64,000 nt of DNA from positions 4,836,001-4,900,000 of the forward strand of contig NZ_CP046171.1 in NCBI RefSeq assembly GCF_011801125.1. Direction: 5' to 3'. Positions within the stretch are counted from its first letter, which is position 1, and each line of letters starts with the position of its first letter. The translations under genes were made by a program, and so were the position numbers. The stretch is from Nocardia brasiliensis. Its GTDB lineage: Bacteria; Actinomycetota; Actinomycetes; Mycobacteriales; Mycobacteriaceae. The notes below the pieces were generated by a model that ran no database searches, had not been told where the DNA came from, and saw only the letters and a list, made by a program, of their open reading frames with translations. Shown here piece by piece: positions 43,877 through 51,971 of the stretch.

Positions 43877-46800
43877 ATGTCGCTCATTCACGGTGGAGTG
43901 CGGTTCATTCCGACCCGCGCCGGGATCATCAACCTGTGGGACTACCGCGACCAGGAATACTGCTTCGCCGACGGCAGATTGGTGCTGCGCGGCCCCAACG
44001 GGTCGGGCAAGACCAAGGCGCTCGAGGTGCTGTTCCCGTTCGTGCTCGACGGCCGGATCGAACCGCGCAGGCTCAACCCGTTCGCCGGTGAAGAACGCAC
44101 GATGAAGTCGAATCTGCTGTACCGCAAGCAAGAGTCGGCGTACTCGTATGTCTGGATGGAGTTCGCGCGCGGCGACTGGGACGACCCGGAGGCGGTGACC
44201 ATCGGCATCGGCATGCGCGCCACCCGCTCCTCGGACAAGGTCACCCGGTGGTATTTCGTCGCCGACGGCCGGGTGGGCGTGGACTTCTCGCTGATCGGCC
44301 CCGACGACCGGCCGTTCACCCGCAAGCAACTCGCCGAGCAGATCGGCACCGACGCCATCGTCGATCGGCCGGTCGAGTATCGCAACGCGATCGACGCCCG
44401 CATGTTCGGCCTCGGCACCCAGCGCTACGACCAGCTGATCAATCTGATCCTCACGCTGCGCCGCCCGCAGCTGGCGAAAAACCTGGACCCGCGCGGACTT
44501 TCGCAGGCGCTCACCGACGGCCTGCGCCCGCTCGACGAGCAGCTCATCCTGGACGCGGCCCGCTCGTTCAGCGATATGGAGGAGGTCGGACGCACCCTGG
44601 AGGGCCTGGTGCACGCCGACAGCGCCACCAGGACCTTCGTCGAGGTCTATCGCAAATACCTTGCGGTGCAGGCCAAGACCGATGTCGACCAGCTGCGCAC
44701 CCGGCTCGACGCGGTGACCCACGCGAGCACCGCGCTGTTCGCCGCGACCGCGCTGCGGGAACGGCGCGAGGCCGAACGCGCCACCGCCGAGACCCGCGCC
44801 GACGATGCCGACCGCGCCTACGAGCAGGCCCTCGGCGACCGGGAGAACCTGCAGCGTTCCAGCGCGTACGAGGGCAAACAGCAGCTCGACGACCTCGCCG
44901 ACGCGGTGCGCAGGCTGGAGACCTCGGCAGGCGTGCACGGCGACAAGGCGCTCAAGGCGCGCCAGACCCTGGACCAACGGGCCCAGGAGGCCGAGCGGGC
45001 GCGCACCGCGGTGCAGAGCGCGGCCGCCGCGCTGTCCCGCGGCGAGGACGAATTGCGTTCCGCCGCAGCGGAAGCGGGCATCGACTGGACGCCGCTGTCG
45101 GAGGCGGCGCGGGCCGACCAGCTCACCACCGCGGTGCGCTCGCACGCCGAGGAACGCGATGCCGACGTGCGCCAGGTCCGGCAGGCGCTCGGCCTGATGG
45201 AGAAGGCGGCCGCCGAACGCACCAGGGCCGAGCGGCTCGCCGAACGCGCCCGCGAGCTGAAGGAGGCCGCCGCGGCCGAGGTCGCGCACGCCGAGGCCGC
45301 GGTCGTGCTGGCCCGCACCGAGGCCGCGGGCGCGCTGCGCGGTTGGTGGACCGAGCACCGCTCGGTATATGCCCCCATTGAGGACGGTTTGTTCGAGGCG
45401 CTCGATACCGCACTGGCCCAGGCGGGCTCGGAGGAGGCTACGGTCGCCGAGGTGCTCGCCGAGCGCACCGAGCCGCTGTTGGACGACATCCGCAACCGGC
45501 GCCAGGAGGCGCGCGGGCGGGCGGCGACGGCGGCCGCGCAGCTCGCCGAGCTCACCGCCGAACGCGACCGCGTCGCCGCGCAAACCGAGGACGCGCCACC
45601 GGCTTTCGCCGCGCGAGCCCGCGACGCGGCGGATCGGCCCGGCGCTCCGCTGTGGCGGCTGGTCCGGTTCGCCGACGACGTGACACCGGCGGCCGCCGCG
45701 GGCGTCGAGGCCGCGCTGCACGCCGCCGATCTGCTGGACGGGTGGGTGTGCGCCGAGCCGCCCGCGCGCTACGACTCCGACCAGTTCCTCGTCCCGCTGC
45801 CCGCCGCGCAGCGGCCGAAGGGCCGCACGCTCGCCGATGTGCTTGTCGTCGAGGAGGATTCGGACACGCTGACGGTGCCGCGACAGGCGGTCGCCGACCT
45901 GCTCGCCTCCATCGCGCTGCACGAGGGCAAGGGTGATCCGGCCGAAGCCATCGCGGTGAGCACCGCGGGCGGATTCCGGCAGGGCGTGCAACTCGGCAGG
46001 CATCACAAGACCGACGCCGAGTTCATCGGCGCCACCGCGCGGGCGCGCAGGCGCGAACTGCGGCTGACCGAACTCGCCGCCGCCTGTTCGGCCGCTGCGG
46101 CGGCCGAACAGGCGGCCAAGGACGAGGAGAGCGCCGCCACGGCCGAGCTCGCGCGAATCGCCGCGGCGGCCAAGGCGTTACCGCGCGCCACCGCGGTCGC
46201 CACCGCGCTGCGGGCGGTCTCGGAGACCGCGGGCATGATGCGCTCGCGCGCGGAGGCCGCCGCCCAGGCCGAGCGCGACCTCGACCAGGCGGTGGCCGAG
46301 GTCACCGCGGTCGAGAAGAAGCTGCGCGCGGCCGCCGTCAAGCACCGGACACCGCGCGACCCACGCGAGCTCGACGCGCTCGCCGCGGCGATCCGGCATT
46401 TCGAGAACACCGGCACCGGCCTGCTCCGCCTGCGCACCGAGCACGAACGCGAACGCGAGCGCGAACGCGAGGGCGCCGACCGCTACGCCGAGGCCAAGGA
46501 TCTCGCCGAGGCCTTCGCCGAGGAGGCCGAGGCCGCGAGATCCGGCTACCAGGAACAGTTGCGCAAGCTCGAAACGCTGCGCGAGGCGCTGGGCGCGGGC
46601 GCCGCCGACATCGATCAGGAGCTGGAGAAGGCCCGCGCGAAGATCGAGGCGACCAAGGCCGCGCAGAAGGCCGCGCGCAAGGCCGCCAACGAGGCGATCG
46701 AGGCGATCGGCGATGCCGAGGCCGCCTACCGGACCGCACACGAATCGCTCGGCACCGCGCTCACCGAGGTGCTCGCCGACGTGAAAGCCCTTGCCCCGTA

Positions 46801-48061
46801 CGCCCGTCCGGACCTGCTGCGGCTGCTCGGCGCGCCCGCCGACGGCCGCTGGCCCAGCAGCGATGCCGCCTGGTCCACCCCGGAGCAGCTGCTGTACCGG
46901 ATCGCCCAGGCCGGCCCGGAGGCCGAACCGCAGGTACTGCCCGAGGAGGTCGCCGAACTCTTCGAAAGCCTGAGCACCGCAACGGCGTCCGTGCGCGCCA
47001 GCGAGGCGACCCGCAAGTCGACGCGCAGCGCGGTCACCGCGGCGCTGCAGGAATTCGACGCGGCCCTCGCCGGGTCCGGCCGGGACTACCGCCTGCAGTG
47101 GGATGCCGCCGACGGGCTCACCGTGGTGCAGGTGCAGGACGACGACGGCCTGTCGGCGCTTGCCGATTTCGCCGCCCGCATCGACAGCGCGCGCAAGGAT
47201 CAGGAGCTGCTGCTCACCGACGCCGAGCGCCGCATACTCGAGGACGCGCTGCTGACCGGGCTCGCCCAGCAGATCTACGAACGCACCAGTGACGCCCGCG
47301 AGCTCATCGCCAAGATGGGCGCGGAGATGAAGCAGCGCCGGATGTCCTCGGGCAACACCATCGGCGTGCACTGGGTGCTCGCCGACACGCTCTCCGATCC
47401 CGCGCGCGCCATGTGCAAACTGCTCGACCGGGACGCCTCCGCGCTGGGCGCGGACGAACTGGCCACGATCCGAGCGCATTTCGCGTCCGAGATCCGCGCC
47501 GCACGGGCCGCGCATCCGGAACGCTCGTACCCCGAGATCCTGGCGGCGACACTGGACTACCGCACCTGGCGGGTGTTCTCGTTCACCCTCATCTCCGCCG
47601 ACGGCAGCGAGGACAAGCTGACGGTGGCCAGGCACAGCGCGCTGTCCGGCGGTGAGCAGTCGGTCTCGCTGCACCTGCCGCTGTTCGCCGCCGCGCACGT
47701 GATGCTGGACTCCGCCGATCCGCAGGCGCCGCGGCTGCTCGCGCTCGACGAGGCCTTCGCCGGCGTCGACGACAACGGCCGCAGCGAGCTGCTCGGCCTC
47801 AGCGTGCAATTCGACCTCGACCTGTTCATGACCGGCTATGACCTGTGGATCACCTACCCGCACGTGCCCGGCTGCGCGCATTACGATCTCGCACACGCCG
47901 CCGCCGAGAACACGGTCAGCGCGACGCTGCTGGTGTGGGACAGCGGCGAACTGCTCGCCGAGCACGACGGCACCGATCTCACCGCCGCGCTCGGCTCCCC
48001 CAACCGCCGCCGCACCCACACCACCATCGAAGGAGGCCTGGAACTGACACCGGTCAGTTAG
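43877..48061 (+). CDS. jetC: JetC-like SMC/MukB-type ATPase of a Wadjet system (TIGR02680 family)
   Basis: A 1394-residue SMC-like motor. Walker A 'GPNGSGKT' is at residues 39-46, the ABC signature 'LSGGEQ' at 1256-1261 and Walker B 'LLALDE' at 1287-1292, all intact. Between them run long Ala/Glu/Arg-rich coiled coils (about 250-560 and 730-960) around a folded central region ('APLWRLVRFADDV', 'RPKGRTLADVLVVEED'). It is the DNA-extruding engine that recognises plasmid-sized circles in Wadjet systems. The ATG at 43877 follows a GAGG two bases away and a GAAGGGAA further up. The next gene is on the other strand, so the expected JetD nuclease gene is missing here. Confidence 0.9.
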   Translation: MSLIHGGVRFIPTRAGIINLWDYRDQEYCFADGRLVLRGPNGSGKTKALEVLFPFVLDGRIEPRRLNPFAGEERTMKSNLLYRKQESAYSYVWMEFARGDWDDPEAVTIGIGMRATRSSDKVTRWYFVADGRVGVDFSLIGPDDRPFTRKQLAEQIGTDAIVDRPVEYRNAIDARMFGLGTQRYDQLINLILTLRRPQLAKNLDPRGLSQALTDGLRPLDEQLILDAARSFSDMEEVGRTLEGLVHADSATRTFVEVYRKYLAVQAKTDVDQLRTRLDAVTHASTALFAATALRERREAERATAETRADDADRAYEQALGDRENLQRSSAYEGKQQLDDLADAVRRLETSAGVHGDKALKARQTLDQRAQEAERARTAVQSAAAALSRGEDELRSAAAEAGIDWTPLSEAARADQLTTAVRSHAEERDADVRQVRQALGLMEKAAAERTRAERLAERARELKEAAAAEVAHAEAAVVLARTEAAGALRGWWTEHRSVYAPIEDGLFEALDTALAQAGSEEATVAEVLAERTEPLLDDIRNRRQEARGRAATAAAQLAELTAERDRVAAQTEDAPPAFAARARDAADRPGAPLWRLVRFADDVTPAAAAGVEAALHAADLLDGWVCAEPPARYDSDQFLVPLPAAQRPKGRTLADVLVVEEDSDTLTVPRQAVADLLASIALHEGKGDPAEAIAVSTAGGFRQGVQLGRHHKTDAEFIGATARARRRELRLTELAAACSAAAAAEQAAKDEESAATAELARIAAAAKALPRATAVATALRAVSETAGMMRSRAEAAAQAERDLDQAVAEVTAVEKKLRAAAVKHRTPRDPRELDALAAAIRHFENTGTGLLRLRTEHEREREREREGADRYAEAKDLAEAFAEEAEAARSGYQEQLRKLETLREALGAGAADIDQELEKARAKIEATKAAQKAARKAANEAIEAIGDAEAAYRTAHESLGTALTEVLADVKALAPYARPDLLRLLGAPADGRWPSSDAAWSTPEQLLYRIAQAGPEAEPQVLPEEVAELFESLSTATASVRASEATRKSTRSAVTAALQEFDAALAGSGRDYRLQWDAADGLTVVQVQDDDGLSALADFAARIDSARKDQELLLTDAERRILEDALLTGLAQQIYERTSDARELIAKMGAEMKQRRMSSGNTIGVHWVLADTLSDPARAMCKLLDRDASALGADELATIRAHFASEIRAARAAHPERSYPEILAATLDYRTWRVFSFTLISADGSEDKLTVARHSALSGGEQSVSLHLPLFAAAHVMLDSADPQAPRLLALDEAFAGVDDNGRSELLGLSVQFDLDLFMTGYDLWITYPHVPGCAHYDLAHAAAENTVSATLLVWDSGELLAEHDGTDLTAALGSPNRRRTHTTIEGGLELTPVS

Positions 48062-48129
48062 CCGATCTGCCCGATGGCATCGAGCAGGCCCGCCGTAGCG
48101 GACGGACCGGCACGGTCACCGCCGCGAGG

Positions 48130-48657
48130 TCAGTGCACGCTCGCGTCGGGTTTCATCGGCGGGCACACGCCGCCGGGCGTGGTGGCCAATTCGAAATGCC
48201 ACCATTCGTTGTCGAACATGCGGCACAGGCCCCACGTGTTGCCGTTGACCTCCAGCCAGTGCGCCCCCTCCTGCGGGCCGACGTCGACCGCGCGGCCGGA
48301 CACGTGTGTCGACTCCTCGGGCGGCAACACCCAGCGTCGCGCCTCGTCGGGACTGCCGTACTGCGCCAGGCCGTCGTTCCAGAGCCACTGCTGTTCCTCG
48401 TGCGAGCGATACCCCGAGGTGATCGACAGCGGCACCCCCTGAGCGTGCGCTTCGGCCTCGGCCAGCGTGTACGCCAGCGCCAAACGCGGCTGCAACCCTT
48501 CGGTTCCGGCCGCCGACCCCAACGCCGCACGTTGATCTATCGCCACGCCGGGCACCGCCGCCGCCCGCGGCGCCACCAACCCCGCCACCACCAACGGCAG
48601 CACCGCCACCGGTAGACCGATCAGCACCCGCCCGCGCACACCACTCCGCAACACCAT
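48130..48657 (-). CDS. Secreted VanY-type D,D-carboxypeptidase
   Basis: The 175-residue protein starts with a Sec signal peptide (cleavage near residue 34, 'PRAAA'). The peptidase core contains 'SITSGYRSHEEQQWLW', the zinc motif 'STHVSGRAVDVG' (S-x-H-x-x-G-x-A-x-D) and 'EWWHFE' with the second His ligand. It would trim D-Ala from cell-wall peptides in the wall space. TACCAT seven bases before the ATG again suggests a leaderless message. It is convergent with jetC, 68 bases away. Confidence 0.88.
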   Translation of the reverse strand: MVLRSGVRGRVLIGLPVAVLPLVVAGLVAPRAAAVPGVAIDQRAALGSAAGTEGLQPRLALAYTLAEAEAHAQGVPLSITSGYRSHEEQQWLWNDGLAQYGSPDEARRWVLPPEESTHVSGRAVDVGPQEGAHWLEVNGNTWGLCRMFDNEWWHFELATTPGGVCPPMKPDASVH

Positions 48658-48708
48658 GCGGGCGATGGTAGTGCCTATACCCCACCCACCCCGGCACCCC
48701 GAGTCGGC

Positions 48709-49014
48709 TCAGAGATCCTGTGCGGCGCGCAGTGCTGCCGAAACCCGGTCCATCGTCTCCGGATCCGCGACACCGACGCACTGATCGAGCCGCCGACGCA
48801 CCGTCGCTTCCGGGTGCAGCGCGGAGGCCCACCCGTGCGAACCTACCTCGACGGCGAGCAGACCACCCGGATCGGAATCGAGCACATGCAGCGTCAACAC
48901 GACCTTCAGGTGCGGATTCTCGTTGATCGGCGCGGCACTGATGATCAACCGGCGGGTCGAGGCTCCGGGGCGATGAAGAATCGGTTCATAGTTCCAGATC
49001 TCGCCGCGATTCAC
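48709..49014 (-). CDS. MazF/PemK-like toxin
   Basis: The 101-residue protein begins 'VNRGEIWNYEPILHRPG' and continues 'RRLIISAAPINENPHLKVVLTLHVL' and 'LLAVEVGSHGWASALHPEAT', the strand order of the MazF/PemK fold. MazF proteins cut mRNA or tRNA. Its GTG overlaps the antitoxin stop (GTGA at 49011-49014). The Arg before 'LIIS' and the Ser-Ala position after it match the usual active-site area. The match is by pattern, not alignment, and the C-terminus is longer than in E. coli MazF. Confidence 0.7.
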   Translation of the reverse strand: MNRGEIWNYEPILHRPGASTRRLIISAAPINENPHLKVVLTLHVLDSDPGGLLAVEVGSHGWASALHPEATVRRRLDQCVGVADPETMDRVSAALRAAQDL

Positions 49015-49241
49015 GCGAGCCCGGCTTCGCGCGCGGCCGCCTCGGCCTCTTCCGCGGCCGCCTCGGCGTAGCCGGGATGCGCGGCATCCCAGTCCACATA
49101 GGAGGCGACGGATTCGCGCACCGCCTGCTCGCGGAAGTGGCGTTCGACCCAGGCCGACACATTTCCACCCGCGGCCGCCGCCTGCCGCGTGATGTAGTCG
49201 GCGGTGGCCTGCTCCAGACTCAATGTCATCCGGGCCTTCAT
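49011..49241 (-). CDS. Antitoxin of the MazEF-like pair
   Basis: A 76-residue protein. 'MKARMTLSLEQATADYITRQAAAAGGNVSAWVERHF' looks like a ribbon-helix-helix DNA-binding domain (residues 1-45), followed by an Ala/Glu-rich tail that would wrap the toxin. The ATG at 49241 lies seven bases after TATGAT, so it is probably leaderless, and the pair is translationally coupled. The antitoxin would repress this promoter. Confidence 0.68.
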   Translation of the reverse strand: MKARMTLSLEQATADYITRQAAAAGGNVSAWVERHFREQAVRESVASYVDWDAAHPGYAEAAAEEAEAAAREAGLA

Positions 49242-49725
49242 ACCCAGCATCATACAGTCGATCGCACGCTTCGGTGACGAAATCGGCTCCCCTGGCCGCG
49301 GACGGGCAAACCATTCAGCCCGCGACGGCGAGCGGCCACCAAAGGGAAGGGACATCGGGTCATAGTCGTTGGACATGGACCCGTTGTACCCGAATCACGT
49401 TGCGCGGCAATCTTTTCATCCACAAGGAACGGGGGTTGTCCACAATCCGTTCCAGTGTTGTGGACCACATGATTCCAAAGGTGGCTATAAGTCTGTTTCG
49501 CGAAAAATGCGTCGTTCTCGCGGGATTGGGCGAGCGCGGGCAGTGCGATATGGGCGTGCCGGCGATCGCGGTCGGGTGGCGCCCGGGCGGCCGACACGAG
49601 CGACGACACCCCGGACGGGAGAGGTTGTGCACAGCCGGGGGCCGGTGTGCACAGTCGCTCCCCATCGATGTGAACAGCCACTGCAACGGACAATCCCCCA
49701 AGGGGCACCGGACAATTGGGGTGAA
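49242..49725. other. Gap of 484 bases with DnaA-box-like sites and no gene
   Basis: I see no credible gene. The notable content is TTGTCCACA (49436-49444), TTGTGCACA (49625-49633) and GTGTGCACA (49645-49653), plus an inverted repeat GTCCACAA (49438-49445) / TTGTGGAC (49458-49465). GC content is lower than in the flanking genes around 49380-49500. Confidence 0.5.
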
Positions 49726-50193
49726 TCACTCCCGTAACGGGGTGACCAGCGAAAGGTGGTCGCGGTCGGGCGCGGGTCGGCGCGGGGGCGCGGCACGCCG
49801 GATGACCTCGACGGCGGCGCGATTGCGTTCGATTCGCTCGATGATCTCGCCGCCGTGGTCGCGCGCGTAGGCGATGGCGGTCTTGATCTTGCCCTGGTGC
49901 AGACTCGAGCGGGCGCTGAGTATTTCGATGCGTCGCTCGACCGGACCGTCCAGTTCCTGCAGGCGCGCAACCACTTCCCAGACCTCGGGGCCCGCGACCA
50001 GCGCCGCGCGCCGATCGTTCATCGGCCCGCGGAAGATGATGCCGGGATGATCGAGCTGATCGACACCCTCGCGGATGAGGCGGTCCAGCAGTGCGGCGGA
50101 AGTGGTTCCTTCCCTGGCCGCGCGTGCGGCGAGCCTGCGCCCTGCCGATTGCGAGAGACGCAGCGTTCTCGTGACTGTTCGGAACGTACTCAT
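49726..50193 (-). CDS. Antitoxin-like protein with ribbon-helix-helix N-terminus (orphan)
   Basis: A 155-residue protein from the ATG at 50193, which follows AGGAGG by three bases. The first 40 residues ('RTVTRTLRLSQSAGRRLAARAAREGTTSAALLDRLIREG') look like a ribbon-helix-helix domain. 'HPGIIFRGPMNDRRAALVAGPEVWEVVARLQEL' resembles the DUF433-type antitoxin region that usually pairs with a PIN-like DUF5615 toxin. No such toxin is adjacent. The last 50 residues are basic and helical. It may act as a free regulator or have lost its partner. Confidence 0.6.
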   Translation of the reverse strand: MSTFRTVTRTLRLSQSAGRRLAARAAREGTTSAALLDRLIREGVDQLDHPGIIFRGPMNDRRAALVAGPEVWEVVARLQELDGPVERRIEILSARSSLHQGKIKTAIAYARDHGGEIIERIERNRAAVEVIRRAAPPRRPAPDRDHLSLVTPLRE

Positions 50194-50354
50194 TGCCCTC
50201 CTCGATCTGATGGCGTCTGCGATCAAGCACCTGGAATCAACGACGTACATCGCTAAGGGTGCCTCGCGAATCGGCCACCCGACCCCCGGCGATCGGGGGG
50301 ACACTGCCATGTCCGCCAAAGCCGCAGAACCAGGTCAAACGCCCAGATAAGCCG

Positions 50355-51647
50355 CTACCTGGCGTCACCGCGCCACGCGACAAGCGGGTCCGCGGCAACC
50401 CGGAGCGGACAGCCGAGCATCCGAGCCCGCGCCGGGTCGCACGCGGGCGCGGCGCCCGATCCGGCGCCTTGGGCGATCGCCTGGCGGTAGATCGAGACGA
50501 GCTCGCTCGTGTAGGTCGACTGACGCACCCCGTCGGCACAGCCGACCAAAACCTTGCGCATCTCGACCAGCCGTTGCGGCGACTTCGTGAGCCTGCCGAG
50601 CGCCTCGGCCAGCGCCAGCATCGAGGGGCCGAGGGTGCGTACGCCGCCGCCGTTCGGCACGACCTCGTCCAGGTCCGGGTCGCAGTACAGGATGGGCAGG
50701 CCGACGGCGACAGCCTCCCGCAACACCATGTGCCGACTCTGCGCGCCGTACGAGCACGAGAGCAGGATGTCGTGGGTGCGCATGGCGGCCAGGCATTCGG
50801 CCTGGCCGACCTCGCCGTGCAACCGGACCCGATCGTGCAGACCGTGCCGTTCGACGAACGACCAGGCGCGATCGAGCAACAGCCCGGTGCCGTACATATC
50901 CAGCGTGCAGGAGCCGGGGGCGGCGTCCAACGCCAGGCGCACCGCCTCGAGCGCGGCGAGCGGTCGCTTCTCCAGCGCGAACCGGCCACACCAGAGCAGG
51001 CGCAAGGGTTGTTGCGCGGCAGTGGATTCCACGCTCGGGTCGTGCACGGTGAAGCGCGGATCGGGGGCGGCGTCGAGCAGCTCGTCATCGATCCCGTTGG
51101 GCACCACGTGAATCGGGCCGCGGACCCCCGCCGCGATCAGGTCGCGCGCGACCCGTCGCGACGGCGCCACGATCCGGTCGGCGGCCTGCCCCCGGCCCGG
51201 GAGCGGTTGGGCGGCGCGCAGACGCCGCAGGATCGAGGCCGACAGCAGGCGCATCGCGGAATACCGTTCGACCAACGCCTCGTCCTGCCTGCGCAGCGTC
51301 TGGACGAGCGGAATGCCGTGGCGGCGCGCCGCGTGCAGTCCGGCGATCCCGGCACCGGACGCGGTGAGCACGTGCACCACGTCGACCGGCCCACGCTCGG
51401 CGAAGGCGGCGTCGATCAGTCCGGCATTGGCGCCGTTCGGCACCACCAGCACCGACCCGTCCGCGCGCCAGCCGGAAACCCCCTCCAGCACAACCAGATC
51501 CGGGTCGGCCGCCGCGGCAGTGGCGGCCGATGCGAACATCGTGACCCGATGCCGGTGTCGCCGCAACGCGTTGCGCTGCGCGACCAGCGCGGAGGGCAAT
51601 CCACCGACCGTTCCGAACGAGACGTCGGCGAAGATCGCGACGTGCAA
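50355..51647 (-). CDS. GT4-family glycosyltransferase
   Basis: A 430-residue retaining glycosyltransferase of the GT-B fold. The N-terminal domain starts 'LHVAIFADVSFGTVGGLPSALVAQRNALRRHRHRVTMFA'; the C-terminal Glycos_transf_1 part has 'LLWCGRFALEKRPLAALEAVRLA' and 'REAVAVGLPILYCDPDLDEVV', where the E-x7-E pattern is Glu-Ala-Val-Ala-Val-Gly. The TTG at 51647 is chosen because GGAGGAG lies five bases upstream. Such enzymes add mannose or glucose in the cytoplasm to lipid or polysaccharide acceptors. No neighbour identifies the product. Confidence 0.87.
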   Translation of the reverse strand: MHVAIFADVSFGTVGGLPSALVAQRNALRRHRHRVTMFASAATAAAADPDLVVLEGVSGWRADGSVLVVPNGANAGLIDAAFAERGPVDVVHVLTASGAGIAGLHAARRHGIPLVQTLRRQDEALVERYSAMRLLSASILRRLRAAQPLPGRGQAADRIVAPSRRVARDLIAAGVRGPIHVVPNGIDDELLDAAPDPRFTVHDPSVESTAAQQPLRLLWCGRFALEKRPLAALEAVRLALDAAPGSCTLDMYGTGLLLDRAWSFVERHGLHDRVRLHGEVGQAECLAAMRTHDILLSCSYGAQSRHMVLREAVAVGLPILYCDPDLDEVVPNGGGVRTLGPSMLALAEALGRLTKSPQRLVEMRKVLVGCADGVRQSTYTSELVSIYRQAIAQGAGSGAAPACDPARARMLGCPLRVAADPLVAWRGDAR

Positions 51648-51967
51648 CCGAACTCCTCCCTTCGCGTTCCGACCATAACGCGTTCCCGCGACGGTCGCCC
51701 CACAACCGGAGCCCGGCGCCGATCGCCGCGAAAGCCGCTCGGCCCAACCGGATGCCCGAAGTTTGCTAATTAGCAAGGCGAACGCTTCCCGGTGCCGGGT
51801 GGGTGTGGTCGCGGCGGACGCCGCGAAGGAATACACTCACTTCGCTCTCGTAACGACTGACATATTCGCGGCGACTCCACTGTTGAAGGCACCGGGTTCA
51901 CCGTGAATGTCGGCGAGGCGCAGCAGGTTCCGGCCGCGCGGTTCGCCGGAGTGTTACCGGAAGAGGA
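51648..51967. other. Intergenic region before alkB
   Basis: About 320 bases between the divergent GT4 and alkB genes. It holds a palindrome (51763-51776) and a 22-codon frame (51903-51971) that ends in an ATGA overlap with alkB. No other gene is visible. Confidence 0.5.
51763..51776. promoter_or_regulatory. Perfect 14-bp palindrome TTGCTAATTAGCAA
   Basis: Self-complementary over 14 bases, AT-rich, and about 190 bases before alkB and 116 after the GT4 start on the other strand. It has the look of a repressor operator (MarR or TetR type). The gene it serves is uncertain. Confidence 0.5.
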
Positions 51968-51971
51968 ATGA
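51903..51971 (+). CDS. Possible 22-codon upstream ORF coupled to alkB
   Basis: GTG at 51903 opens a frame reading VNVGEAQQVPAARFAGVLPE (first 20 residues) that ends in a TGA overlapping the alkB ATG. No domain and no clear ribosome site, so it may be accidental. Confidence 0.2.
   Translation: MNVGEAQQVPAARFAGVLPEEE

Noticed and set aside
48062..48129. Remnant of a jetD gene after jetC
   Set aside because: One frame is open and looks mildly coding, but it is too short to match to any family by eye. I mention it only as a possibility.
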